The position numbers and the translations under genes are program-made. A stretch of 51,304 nt of DNA from REEB506 sp040381035 (GTDB lineage: Bacteria; Pseudomonadota; Alphaproteobacteria; Caulobacterales; Aquidulcibacteraceae), in assembly GCA_040381035.1 (NCBI GenBank), contig JBEIHY010000017.1:1-51304 (forward strand), in the 5' to 3' direction. This document shows, piece by piece, positions 33,984 to 42,091 of this stretch; position 1 is the stretch's first letter; every line of letters starts with the position of its first letter. The notes under the pieces were generated by a model that worked only from the letters and a program-made list of their open reading frames with translations, was not told where the DNA came from and did not search any database.

Positions 33984-34816
33984 AGCTTGACCGGCAGGGT
34001 CAAGGCCAAGGCGCGGCGTGCGGCGGCTTCAGCGCCGGCGTCGCCATAGGCAATGAAGCCGTCGATCAGGATCGCGTCGCTGCGGCCTTGATAGCGCAGC
34101 TGTGCGCCGTCGAGAGTCATCACATTGCCGCCCGCGGCGCGCAAAACAGCGTCACCGGCGCAGGCGTCCCATTCGCTGACCGGCCCGAAGCGCGGATAAA
34201 GGTCAGCTTCGCCCGCCGCCACCAGGCAGAATTTCAGCGATGAGCTGATGGCGCGCTTTTCGCTGACCCCGACATGGGAGAGGAACGCCTCCAACAGATC
34301 GCTGCGTTTGCTTTTGACAACGCCGAGCGCGTCGGCGCGGGCGGGGCGGACATGGATCGGTTCGCGCGCGCCACAGGGGGCGGCGGTTTTGGGCGTGCAG
34401 GGTTGGCGAAAGGCGTCAGCGCCGACGCCGCCATAGAGCACACCCGCTGCGGGCGCATAAACGACGCCGAGCACCGGGCGGGCGTCAATAACCAGGCCGA
34501 TATTGACGGTGAATTCGCCCGCGCCGCACTCGATGAAATCGCGCGTGCCGTCGAGCGGATCGACCAGGAAGAACATGCCCGCGCAGGCCGGGCCAGCGCC
34601 AGCCTCGGCGGCTTCTTCCGCGATCACCGGCACGCCCGGCGCGAGGTGCGCAAGGCCGGCCAGAATGATCGCCTCGGCGCGCCGGTCCGCGATGGTGACG
34701 GGCGAGCCGTCGCCCTTGGTTTCGGCCGCGCAGGCGCCCCACAAGGCAAACACTTCGCGCCCGGCGGCGCGGGCCAGATCAGCGATCGGATCAAGCAGGG
34801 CGGCGATGTCTTTCAT
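33980..34816 (-). CDS. cysQ: 3'(2'),5'-bisphosphate nucleotidase (CysQ-like)
   Basis: This 278-residue Mg-dependent phosphatase of the inositol monophosphatase superfamily would clear PAP, the by-product of sulfate activation. The metal site is visible as ETKGDGSPVTIADRRAE, IAEEAAEAG (Glu of the E-E pair), VDPLDGTRDFI and, near the C-terminus, EWDACAGDAVLRAAGG. SSLKFCLVAAGEADLYPRFG is typical of CysQ. Its ATG overlaps the galU stop (34813-34816), so it is translationally coupled to galU. A related specificity, inositol monophosphatase, is possible but the C-terminal region favours CysQ. Confidence 0.87.
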   Translation of the reverse strand: MKDIAALLDPIADLARAAGREVFALWGACAAETKGDGSPVTIADRRAEAIILAGLAHLAPGVPVIAEEAAEAGAGPACAGMFFLVDPLDGTRDFIECGAGEFTVNIGLVIDARPVLGVVYAPAAGVLYGGVGADAFRQPCTPKTAAPCGAREPIHVRPARADALGVVKSKRSDLLEAFLSHVGVSEKRAISSSLKFCLVAAGEADLYPRFGPVSEWDACAGDAVLRAAGGNVMTLDGAQLRYQGRSDAILIDGFIAYGDAGAEAAARRALALTLPVKL

Positions 34817-35709
34817 CGCCCGGCGGACGCCAATTCCTCGCGCACCGCGTTGGCGGCGGCCTCACCCCAATCGCTACTGGCCAAACCCATTGCCACCGCG
34901 GCGCGCAGATAGCCGACCTTGTCGCCGCAATCATAGACCCGACCGTCAAACTCGACGCCGGTGAAGAGCTGGCGCGCCATCAGTTTCTTCATCCCGTCGG
35001 TGAGCTGGATTTCTTCCCCGGCGCCACGTTCCTGGGTTTCCAGAATGGCGAAAATCTCCGGTTGCAGGATGTAGCGGCCATTGATGTAGAGATTGGACGG
35101 GGCAGTTCCTTTCGGCGGCTTTTCAACCATGCCGGTCAGCTCAAACGCTGCCCCCTGGCGTGGGCCCATCGAGACAATCCCATATTGATGGGCCATAGAC
35201 GGGTCGGTCGCATTGACCCCGATGACATTGCCGCCGCGGGTTTGATAGGCGCCAATCATTTGCGCCATGCAATTGGGCTGACCCTTTACGGCCGCCATAA
35301 TCATATCGGGCAACAACAGGGCAAACGGCTCATCGCCGATCACGTCGCGCGCGCACCAGACCGCGTGGCCAAGCCCATGCGGCGCCTGCTGGCGTACAAA
35401 GCTCATCGCGCCCGGCTGCGGCAGGGCTTCTTCCAGCTCCTGCAACAGCTCGGTCTTGTTCTTCATCTTCAGCGTGTCTTCGAGCTCATAAGCGCGGTCG
35501 AAATAGTCTTCGATGGACGCCTTGTTGCGCCCGGTGACAAACACGATGTGCTCGATGCCAGCCTCCAGCGCTTCATCCACCACATATTGGATGGCCGGCC
35601 GGTCGAACACGGCGAGCATCTCTTTGGGCACCGCTTTGGTCGCGGGCAGGACGCGGGTGCCGAGACCGGCGACAGGCAAAACGGCTTTGCGGATGGGGCG
35701 TTGGGTCAT
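34813..35709 (-). CDS. galU: UTP--glucose-1-phosphate uridylyltransferase
   Basis: GalU makes UDP-glucose for envelope polysaccharides. The 298-residue product starts at the ATG at 35709 (MTQRPIRKAVLPVAGLGTR), where the N-terminal nucleotide-binding motif GLGTRVLPATKAVPKEML belongs. Other landmarks are VDEALEAGIEHIVFVTGR, LGHAVWCARDVIGDEPF, LLPDMIM, VEKPPKGTAPSNLYINGRYI and GVEFDGRVYDCGDKVGYL. The 19-codon upstream extension is rejected because it adds nothing conserved. It is coupled to cysQ downstream and divergent from the DUF2256 gene. Confidence 0.95.
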   Translation of the reverse strand: MTQRPIRKAVLPVAGLGTRVLPATKAVPKEMLAVFDRPAIQYVVDEALEAGIEHIVFVTGRNKASIEDYFDRAYELEDTLKMKNKTELLQELEEALPQPGAMSFVRQQAPHGLGHAVWCARDVIGDEPFALLLPDMIMAAVKGQPNCMAQMIGAYQTRGGNVIGVNATDPSMAHQYGIVSMGPRQGAAFELTGMVEKPPKGTAPSNLYINGRYILQPEIFAILETQERGAGEEIQLTDGMKKLMARQLFTGVEFDGRVYDCGDKVGYLRAAVAMGLASSDWGEAAANAVREELASAGR

Positions 35710-35798
35710 GATTTTTTTCGACGGGTGCGAGGGTCGCAGGCACGGGCATACAACCAGCCCCAGCAAGGCTCAACCACGCGAAACGGCTGCCGGCAGAA

Positions 35799-35974
35799 AT
35801 GGCGATGGCCAAAGGCGCGCGCAAGGCGGCCGACGGCGTTAAGCACAGCTTGGCCGATCTGCCGCAAAAGCCATGTGCGGCTTGCGGACGGCCATTGGTG
35901 TGGCGCAAAAATGGGGGCGCGATTGGCCACAAGTGAAGGTCTGCTCTGACGCATGCCGTGAGGCCAAGCGCTAA
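35799..35974 (+). pseudogene. DUF2256 small zinc-ribbon-like protein, frameshifted in an A run
   Basis: From ATG 35799 (or 35805) the frame reads MAMAKGARKAADGVKHSLAD, LPQKPCAACGRPLVWRK and then leaves register, stopping at TGA 35934. One extra A in the five-A run at 35907-35911 restores KKWGRDWPQVKVCSDACR, EAKR and a TAA at 35972-35974. The restored 58-residue protein has the DUF2256 pattern: 'LPxKxCxxCGRPfxWRKKWxRDWdeVkyCSdrCR', a four-Cys putative metal site. The restored stop meets the convergent renalase-like gene tail to tail, which supports it as the true end. A -1 ribosomal slip or polymerase slippage on A5 could also yield full product. DUF2256 genes often neighbour photolyase/flavoprotein genes. 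Confidence 0.65.
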
Positions 35975-36972
35975 ACTGGGGCTTGCGCCAGCGCGGCGCC
36001 GGCCATCTGGTAGCCCGACCGCCAGGCGAGTTCGACGCGCGGCCCGAGCCGCCAGTCGCCGCAGACGCCAACGCCGCTTGCTGCGTTCCAGGCAAAAGCT
36101 GACCCCGCCGCCTGTTCGACCTGGGCATAGCGCCAGCGATGCGCCTGCGCGTAAATCGGCGCCGGGCGATTGTCGAACAGCGCGATCAAGGCTGCCTCGA
36201 GGTCAGCGCAGACTTCGGCGGCGTCGCGCTCTAGATTGGCGCGCGACCAATCGGCGCGCGCATGAACAACCCAACAGACGATATCTTTATTCCGGCCGGG
36301 TTTGGCGCTGTCGAGGGCAATCCAGCCGAGCACGGGATGGTCGCTGAAGCGCAGAGCGGTGAAGGGCAAAAAGGTCGGCGCGGCGAAGGCAAATAGGCCG
36401 GCCCAGCACGGCGCAGTTCGCGCGGCCTTGGCTTCGGCGGCGAAGGCCGGCGCGATTGGCTCCAGTAGACGCACGGCCTGCTCGGCGGGCGTGGCGACAA
36501 TGACGGAGCTGAACGGCCCGCAAGGCGCGCCGTCCGCGCGATCAAGCCAATGGACGCCGCGATCGCCCCGAACCCTGATGATCTCGGCGCCGCTATGGAT
36601 CGTCAGGCCCTGCGCCAAGGCGGCGGGAAGGGCGCTCATGCCCGGGGCGGCGACATACCGCATCTCTGCCCGGCTTGGCGATGATCGCCCGTCGGTCAGT
36701 ACGGCGAAGTCGCCCGCCCACGCCGCCACGGTCCCGGCGGCCTGCAGGCTGGCGAGGGCGGCCCGGAAATCAGGATCGCGGGCAGTGAAATACTGCGCGC
36801 CATGGTCGAACTGGGCGGGGCCGTGGGCGGTCTCGATCCGGCGCGTGGCAAGCCGCCCGCCGGCCTTGCGGCCCTTGTCGAATAGGCAAACGGCGCGGCC
36901 GTGATCGGCCAGTCGGCGCGCGCAGGCCAGGCCCGCCATGCCGGCGCCGATGATCGCAATCGGGTGGGTCAT
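35971..36972 (-). CDS. Renalase-like FAD-dependent oxidoreductase
   Basis: This 333-residue flavoprotein has the N-terminal dinucleotide fold IAIIGAGMAGLACARRLAD and the following FDKGRKAGGRLATRR, a signature of bacterial renalase/amine-oxidase-like proteins. DHGAQYFTARDPDF is the next conserved block, and the C-terminal FAD site is GVGVCGDWRLGPRVELAWRSG. Bacterial renalases oxidise mis-reduced dihydropyridine forms of NAD(P)H back to NAD(P)+; that function is a family-level guess here. It lies between DUF2256 and tRNA-Leu and is probably a single-gene transcript. Confidence 0.85.
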   Translation of the reverse strand: MTHPIAIIGAGMAGLACARRLADHGRAVCLFDKGRKAGGRLATRRIETAHGPAQFDHGAQYFTARDPDFRAALASLQAAGTVAAWAGDFAVLTDGRSSPSRAEMRYVAAPGMSALPAALAQGLTIHSGAEIIRVRGDRGVHWLDRADGAPCGPFSSVIVATPAEQAVRLLEPIAPAFAAEAKAARTAPCWAGLFAFAAPTFLPFTALRFSDHPVLGWIALDSAKPGRNKDIVCWVVHARADWSRANLERDAAEVCADLEAALIALFDNRPAPIYAQAHRWRYAQVEQAAGSAFAWNAASGVGVCGDWRLGPRVELAWRSGYQMAGAALAQAPV

Positions 36973-37044
36973 GGCGCTTCTACGCAGTCGCCAGCGCGCA
37001 GGATCGCTTGCGCACCGGGAAAGCCCCGGCTAGAGGGGAGGGGC

Positions 37045-37131
37045 GGCCAACTGGCGAAATCGGTAGACGCAGCAGACTCAAAATCTGCCGTTCGCAAGGA
37101 CGTCTCGGTTCGAGTCCGAGGTTGGCCACCA
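37045..37131 (+). tRNA. tRNA-Leu (anticodon CAA)
   Basis: The acceptor stem GGCCAAC (37045-37051) pairs with GTTGGCC (37121-37127), followed by the discriminator A and encoded CCA. The D arm is TGGCGAAATCGGTAGACGCA, and the anticodon stem GCAGA/TCTGC encloses CTCAAAA, giving anticodon CAA at 37079-37081. A long variable arm (CGTTCGCAAGGACG) is typical of class II tRNA-Leu, and the T arm is CTCGG-TTCGAGT-CCGAG. It reads UUG codons. No integrase or duplicated 3' end marks it as an attachment site. Confidence 0.97.
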
Positions 37132-37177
37132 AGTTTTGACCGGGCGCGGCGGCCCCGGGGTCGAAGGGGGCGTTCAT

Positions 37178-38245
37178 TTGGCGAGTGCCGCCACCCCGAT
37201 CCGCCGCCGCACGGCTTTGGCCTTGCTTGGCGCAGGCGCACTGAGCGCCTGTGGCCCGCCGCCTCGCCCCCAGCCCGGTTCGCTCTATGGCCGGGCGGTG
37301 TCCAATACGCCGCCAAAATCGCCCTGGGATGAGCAATGGACCTATTTCAAGGGCAATATCGCCAAGGACCCCTCGATCCAGATCACCTATTTCAACCGCA
37401 GCGAAACCGGCGCCGAAGAACAGCAAATGTTCGATATCCGCCGCGGCCGGGCTCATATTGGCGGGCCTTCGCTGCAGGGGCTGTCGTCGATCATTCCAGA
37501 ACTGACGATCGCGATGGCGCCGTTCGTGTTCTCCAGCGAAGCGGAAGTCGATTTCGTCTATGACCGCTATTTGAAAGCGGTGTTTGATCCGCTGTTTGCG
37601 GCCAAGGGCTTGAAGCTGCTGCAATGGGTCGAGGTGGGGTGGACAAACATTTATTCCAATGGCGCGATCCTGTTGCCGGCGGACGCGGCAGGGCGGCGGC
37701 TGCGCGGTTCGCCCAATCGCGCCGCGCAAGGGTTTTTGCGGGCGGTGGGGGCCGACAGCGTGCCGCTCGGCGCCACCGAACTGGTGCCGGCCTTGCAAAC
37801 CGGGCTGATCGATGGCGGCCTGGGCGCGACCGTGTTCCACTTCTTCTCCACGCTCGCCTACGCCACCGATTTCACGCTCTCGCGTCACAGCTATGACACC
37901 GGCGCGATCATCGCCAATCGCGCCTGGTGGGAGAGCGCCAGCGCCAGCCAGCGCGACACTATCGGGCACGCCTGGATGTCGAGTGCGCAGGCGCGCCAAA
38001 GCGTGCGCAATCTCACCGCTTTTGCGCTTTCCCAAATGGCCAAACGCGGAATCAAGGTGCACGAACTGACGCCGGATCAGCGCGCCCAATGGGTGGCGGC
38101 AACCGCCGACGTTGCGCCAGCCTTGATCGCCGATATCGGCGGAGCAAGCGCGGAAGTTTGGGCCGAAATCCAAGCCGGCAAGGCGGCGTTTGCCGCGCTT
38201 TCGCCGCTGCCCGCGCCAGCGGCTGCGCCCAAGGCCGCGCCATGA
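37178..38245 (+). CDS. dctP: TRAP transporter substrate-binding protein (DctP family)
   Basis: This 355-residue periplasmic binding protein is of a tripartite ATP-independent transporter. I place the start at TTG 37178, 7 nt after GAAGGGGG; the next upstream alternative, TTG 37136, starts just past the tRNA and has no ribosome-binding site. The signal is twin-arginine-like with a lipobox, RRRTALALLGAGALSACG. The body has the DctP fold: ITYFNRSETGAEEQQMFD, the RRGRAHIGGPSLQGLSSIIP strand/loop, FVFSSEAEVDFVYDRYL and GATELVPALQTGLIDGG (the substrate carboxylate region). A proline-alanine tail ends it. It overlaps dctQ by ATGA. The substrate is likely an organic acid; identity is not readable. 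Confidence 0.87.
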   Translation: MASAATPIRRRTALALLGAGALSACGPPPRPQPGSLYGRAVSNTPPKSPWDEQWTYFKGNIAKDPSIQITYFNRSETGAEEQQMFDIRRGRAHIGGPSLQGLSSIIPELTIAMAPFVFSSEAEVDFVYDRYLKAVFDPLFAAKGLKLLQWVEVGWTNIYSNGAILLPADAAGRRLRGSPNRAAQGFLRAVGADSVPLGATELVPALQTGLIDGGLGATVFHFFSTLAYATDFTLSRHSYDTGAIIANRAWWESASASQRDTIGHAWMSSAQARQSVRNLTAFALSQMAKRGIKVHELTPDQRAQWVAATADVAPALIADIGGASAEVWAEIQAGKAAFAALSPLPAPAAAPKAAP

Positions 38246-38778
38246 AAGCTGTGAAAGCCTTCCTCGATGGCCTGACCGCCGTGGAGCGGGTGGTTTGCGT
38301 GGCGGCGTTTGCGCTGATGGCGTTGGCGCTCATCGCGGACGTGTTGAAGCGCGAATTCACCGGGGCGGGCTTGCTGGGCGCAACGCAAGTTGGGCTCATC
38401 GGCCTCGCGACCGTGGCGATGTTCGGCTTTGGGCTGGCCGCGCAAACCGGCGGCCAGCTGCGCGCCAAGTTTCTGGATTGGATTTTCCCGCCGAGCTGGA
38501 ACCGCGCAATTTTTCGGCTTGCCGACGCGATCAGTGCGGCGATCCTGGCTGGGCTTGGCGGCTTGTGCTGGCTGATGATGTTGGAATCGCAACGCCTGGG
38601 CGATGTGGCGAGCGTATTGCGCACGCCGATCTGGCCAGTGCAGGCCATCATCGCCGCCGCCTTCAGCATCAATGCGCTGCGCTATCTGCTGTTTGCGATC
38701 CTCCCTGATCTGCGCCCGCCCGAAGACCCAGCGCCTGAAACCGCTGCGATTGAGCCGCCGCCGGAGCGCATCTTATGA
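38242..38778 (+). CDS. dctQ: TRAP transporter small permease (DctQ family)
   Basis: This 178-residue inner-membrane subunit has four predicted helices: CVAAFALMALALIADVLKRE, LIGLATVAMFGFGLAAQTGG, ISAAILAGLGGLCWLMMLES and IIAAAFSINALRYLLFAI. GGQLRAKFLDWIFP is the usual cytoplasmic loop. The start at 38242 overlaps the dctP stop (ATGA) and the stop overlaps dctM (ATGA). The acidic proline tail (PPEDPAPETAAIEPPPE) is variable in the family. Confidence 0.87.
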   Translation: MKAVKAFLDGLTAVERVVCVAAFALMALALIADVLKREFTGAGLLGATQVGLIGLATVAMFGFGLAAQTGGQLRAKFLDWIFPPSWNRAIFRLADAISAAILAGLGGLCWLMMLESQRLGDVASVLRTPIWPVQAIIAAAFSINALRYLLFAILPDLRPPEDPAPETAAIEPPPERIL

Positions 38779-40052
38779 GCTGGGCGGAACTCGCGCCGGA
38801 GCTGTTGATCCTGGCCGGCGTGATCGGGTTGATTGCGCTGCGCCAACCGATCGTTGTCGTGTTGGCGGCTGCAGCGATGGCCGTCTATGTCGTGTGGCAA
38901 GACGGCAATCCGATCTATGTCGCCTATGATATCTGGCGCGGCGTCAATCAGGACGTGCTGATCGCCATTCCGCTGTTCATGCTGGCCGGCGCGATCATGT
39001 CAAAGGGCACGATTGCGCATCGCCTTGTGGGGCTGATGCAGGCGCTGACGCGGCCGATTCCTGGCGGGCTTGCGGTGGCTACGGTGCTTGCCTGTATCGG
39101 CTTTGGCTCAGTCTCCGGCTCCTCCGCGGCGACCCTGATGGCGATCGGCTCGATCATGTATCCAGCGCTCACTGCGGCCGGCTACAAAAAGAGCTTTGCC
39201 ATCGGGTTGATCTGCGCGGCTGCGACCTTGGGCGTCATCGTGCCGCCCTCGATCCTGATGATCCTGTTTGGCTTCATGACCGAAACCTCGATCCCGGATC
39301 TGTTCCTCGGCGGACTGTTGCCGGCCTTGCTTCTGGCTTCGCTGTTGTCGGTCTATGCGATGGCGACCAATCTCAAGCTGCGCGGCGGCTGGTGGAGCGT
39401 CACTGAAATCTTGACCGCGGCGCGGCGTGCGGTGTTTGCGCTGATGATCCCGGCAGCGATACTTGGCGGCATCTATTCCGGCTATTTCACCGCCACGGAG
39501 GCGGCGGCGGTTTCGGTGCTGCTCGCCATCGTCATCGAAGTGCTGATCCATCGCGATCTCAAGATCCCTGATCTCGGCGCCGTGACGGTGGAAACCTCGC
39601 GCCTGATCGGGGGGCTTTTTCCGCTGTTGACGCTGGCGGTGTCGCTGAATGTTTTCATGACTTGGCAGGGCGTGCCGCAGGCGATGGCCGCCCAATTGGA
39701 AAGCCATATCCACAGCCCGACGCAGTTCATTGTCGGCGCCAATGTGCTGTTGCTGTTGGTCGGAGCTTTTCTGGATGAAGGCTCGGCGGTGTTGATCTTT
39801 GGCCCGCTGCTTTTGCCGATTGCGGAGGCCCAGGGCATGGACCCGGTGCATTTCGGTGTGATGATGATCGCCAATCTGCAGATCGGTTATCTGGCCCCGC
39901 CGGTGGGGCTCAATCTGATGATCGCGGCGGCGGCGTTCAAGACGCCGTTTTTGGATGTGTGCCGCGCCGTTCTGCCATTTATCCTGGTTCTACTGATCGG
40001 CGTGATTGTGATTGCGGCCTATCCGCCGCTGACGCTCACGCTGGTGCGGTGA
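38775..40052 (+). CDS. dctM: TRAP transporter large permease (DctM family)
   Basis: This 425-residue sodium-driven permease has about 12 membrane segments. Landmarks are DVLIAIPLFMLAGAIMSKG, GFGSVSGSSAATLMAIGSIM, SFAIGLICAAATLGVIVPPS, ILMILFGFMTETSIPDLFLG, FTATEAAAVSVLLAIVIEVL, and near the end FGVMMIANLQIGYLAPPVGL. These are the core sodium/substrate motifs of DctM. It is coupled to dctQ by ATGA. The three TRAP genes and the following DUF1330 gene (16-nt gap) run as one transcript, probably with its promoter between the tRNA and 37178. Confidence 0.93.
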   Translation: MSWAELAPELLILAGVIGLIALRQPIVVVLAAAAMAVYVVWQDGNPIYVAYDIWRGVNQDVLIAIPLFMLAGAIMSKGTIAHRLVGLMQALTRPIPGGLAVATVLACIGFGSVSGSSAATLMAIGSIMYPALTAAGYKKSFAIGLICAAATLGVIVPPSILMILFGFMTETSIPDLFLGGLLPALLLASLLSVYAMATNLKLRGGWWSVTEILTAARRAVFALMIPAAILGGIYSGYFTATEAAAVSVLLAIVIEVLIHRDLKIPDLGAVTVETSRLIGGLFPLLTLAVSLNVFMTWQGVPQAMAAQLESHIHSPTQFIVGANVLLLLVGAFLDEGSAVLIFGPLLLPIAEAQGMDPVHFGVMMIANLQIGYLAPPVGLNLMIAAAAFKTPFLDVCRAVLPFILVLLIGVIVIAAYPPLTLTLVR

Positions 40053-40068
40053 GCTTGAGGAGAGCCCG

Positions 40069-40773
40069 ATGCGAATCATCTTGTCGATTTTGGCGTTGCT
40101 CTTTGCGTTTCCTGCGTTGGCGCAGGAGCGGACGGCGCCATCCTATCTCGTCGTCCTCGGCGTGGTGAGCGACCGCGCCAAAGTCGGCGAATACGCCAAG
40201 GCCTTGGCGCCCATTTATGCGACCAATGGCGGGCGCTATATCGGGATTGGCGGGCCGGGCCGTGGGGTCACCTGCGTTGCTGGCCCATGTGACAAGCGGT
40301 CGGCCGTTATTGTCCAGTTCAAAGACTACGCCACCCTCGACGGGTTCTGGTGGGGCGAGGCGTATCGCACCGCCATGCGCCTGCGCGACCGCGCCGGGGT
40401 GTTCACGGTTTATGGCATGCAAAGTTCTGCGCCCGCCCCGGCGCCGGGCGCAGCGCTGCTGCTGACGCTGATCCGCGCTCAACCGGGCAGCCGCAATGAC
40501 GCTGCCTTGGAGCTTGCCCGCGTCAGCAACAAGGCAACATCGCTCACCACCGGTTTTGTTGGCGATTATACCGCGCTGGAGGGCGATGGGCCGTTTGACC
40601 GCGTTGAGCTGCTTGCTTTCCCGAGCGAGGTCGACCGCAGCGGTTATCTGGCGCATCCGGCGGTGAAAGAGTTCTTGCGCCCACGCGCCGGACTGTGGGT
40701 TGAAATGCTCGCGATCGATCCGCCAGCGCCGCCGGCGCCGGCGACCTCGCCGTCGCCAGCGAAGACGCCCTAG
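40069..40773 (+). CDS. Exported tandem DUF1330 protein
   Basis: This 234-residue protein has a Sec signal, MRIILSILALLFAFPALAQ, and GAGGAG upstream of the ATG. Two ferredoxin-like DUF1330-type halves follow: YLVVLGVVSDRAKVGEYAKA with GGRYIGIGGPG and AVIVQFKDYATLDGFWWGEA in the first, and LLLTLIRAQPGSRNDAAL with VELLAFPSEVDRSGYLAHP in the second. The linker and tail are alanine-proline rich. DUF1330 proteins are usually cytoplasmic and single-domain, so the exported tandem form is less usual. Position behind the TRAP operon suggests an accessory periplasmic role, but no function is known. Confidence 0.75.
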   Translation: MRIILSILALLFAFPALAQERTAPSYLVVLGVVSDRAKVGEYAKALAPIYATNGGRYIGIGGPGRGVTCVAGPCDKRSAVIVQFKDYATLDGFWWGEAYRTAMRLRDRAGVFTVYGMQSSAPAPAPGAALLLTLIRAQPGSRNDAALELARVSNKATSLTTGFVGDYTALEGDGPFDRVELLAFPSEVDRSGYLAHPAVKEFLRPRAGLWVEMLAIDPPAPPAPATSPSPAKTP

Positions 40774-40866
40774 CAGCGCGCCAACAGTCTGCCGTTAAAG
40801 TCGTGCAAGACGCCTTTTCGCTTGGGCCCGGCGCGGCGCGCAAAGATCGCGGCTCGCGTCATCATC

Positions 40867-41004
40867 TCAGTGCGCCGCGCGGTTTGTGACGTTTGCGTCG
40901 CCGTTTGGATCAAGTCTGCCGGCGCTTGGCCTCGTTGGGGCCGTCATGGCGCCGCTCTGCTGCGGCGTCAGCATGACGGCGGCGAGCGCCAAGAACGTCG
41001 CCAC
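40867..41004 (-). CDS. Possible small exported protein
   Basis: A GTG at 41004 on the minus strand opens a 45-residue frame, MATFLALAAVMLTPQQSGAM, TAPTRPSAGRLDPNGDAN, VTNRAAH. A hydrophobic start with a plausible cleavage after SGA or GAM resembles a short secretion signal. It lies 34 nt downstream of the 41039-42091 gene on the same strand. No good Shine-Dalgarno and no known family. It is offered as a candidate only. Confidence 0.25.
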   Translation of the reverse strand: MATFLALAAVMLTPQQSGAMTAPTRPSAGRLDPNGDANVTNRAAH

Positions 41005-41038
41005 GGTCGCGACATGCGAGGACTTTCTCGGCAGCGCG

Positions 41039-42091
41039 TTACGGCGTCCCAGGGCGCTTTTTCGCGCTCGCCGCCGGCGGATCGGGCAACCAGACTTCGA
41101 GAAAGTCTTCCCGCAGGTTTGGAAATTTGTCGCCAATATCCAGGGCCGCAATCGGTTGGCCGGTTTTCGTCGAAAGCCATGCCGCGAGCATCTCAGCATC
41201 GGCTTTAACGACGCCGCCGCGCGCGCCCTGGCCATTATAGCGCACGGTGCCGCTCGTCAGCGGGCGGCCGACCTCCTGAACCCTGCGCATCATCGTGAAG
41301 CCGGCTTCGCTGACTTCGTCGCGCCAAGCGTCGACGACGGCGGGTGTGCTGCCGGAACCAACTTGCACAAAGATGCGATAGACTTGGCTGGCGCGGAAGA
41401 CCGGGGCTTGCGGCTCCGCGGCGGCCGCTGGCGCATCGCGCAGCGGCGCTTCGGGCGGCGCCGCGCCAGCTGCAGTTTCGGCTGGCGCCGGCCCTGGCGC
41501 GGGCGTCGACGCTTGCGGGAAAGGCGCTGCGGGCGCGGCCTTGGCTGCGCCGGGCGGCTGCTCATTCAAGGCCTCACAGGGAGGCATGGTCGGTTCAAAC
41601 ATGGTGGTGACAAAATGCCAGCGCGGGCTGCCCAGGCCCTCGCGCGCGCTTGGCCGGCCATGGCCGATCACTTTAAGCCGCGCCGCATCCTGGTCGATCA
41701 CGGCCATGCCGGCGGCCGAAATCCGCTCCAACAGATCGCTGCGGGCGCTGCAATAGACTTCCGGATATATCCGAACGGTGGAGGAAAACACATCCGTCGC
41801 GAGTTCGATCTTCAGCCGGTCATCCTGCGCGGTGCGTTCAATCTGGCCGACCTGTTCATAGTAGAGCTTCAAGCCCTCGCGGACATTGCCAAGGGCGCGT
41901 TCAAACGCCTGTTGCTGCTGCTGCACGGCAAAGAAAAACAGCGATGCGATCAAGCTGGCGATCGGCAGGGCGAGGCCCTTGACCCAATCGAGAATGGAGG
42001 CGCGGCGCGCCCGCTCCATTTTTTGTTCCTCAATCTTCAATTCGCGTTCGCGCAAATCAAGCTCGCGGGTCTGGATGGTGGCATCGGTCAT
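41039..42091 (-). CDS. Membrane-anchored protein with SPOR-like C-terminus, unknown
   Basis: This 350-residue protein has GAGGGG before the ATG at 42091. The first 30 residues are a charged amphipathic helix (ELDLRERELKIEEQKMERAR), followed by one membrane segment, GLALPIASLIASLFFFAV, then a glutamine run QQQQQAFERAL. The middle is a periplasmic region with two Cys-containing loops (EVYCSARSDLLER, MPPCEALNEQPPG). A long alanine-proline linker (about residues 178-230) leads to a C-terminal domain VYRIFVQVGSGSTPAVVDAW that looks like a SPOR/LytR_C-type ferredoxin fold. I do not recognise the whole protein. A role at the cell wall is inference from the linker-domain layout. Confidence 0.65.
   Translation of the reverse strand: MTDATIQTRELDLRERELKIEEQKMERARRASILDWVKGLALPIASLIASLFFFAVQQQQQAFERALGNVREGLKLYYEQVGQIERTAQDDRLKIELATDVFSSTVRIYPEVYCSARSDLLERISAAGMAVIDQDAARLKVIGHGRPSAREGLGSPRWHFVTTMFEPTMPPCEALNEQPPGAAKAAPAAPFPQASTPAPGPAPAETAAGAAPPEAPLRDAPAAAAEPQAPVFRASQVYRIFVQVGSGSTPAVVDAWRDEVSEAGFTMMRRVQEVGRPLTSGTVRYNGQGARGGVVKADAEMLAAWLSTKTGQPIAALDIGDKFPNLREDFLEVWLPDPPAASAKKRPGTP

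Noticed and set aside
35062..35949. 295-codon plus-strand frame spanning galU and DUF2256
   Set aside because: Antisense to galU. Its end overlaps the DUF2256 gene in another frame.
37045..37131. tRNA-Leu as an integration site
   Set aside because: No integrase, no duplicated tRNA 3' end, and the downstream genes are an ordinary TRAP operon.
40770..40865. 31-codon minus-strand frame MMTRAAIFARRAGPKRKG...
   Set aside because: Basic and tidy but with no ribosome-binding site and no family; too short to support.
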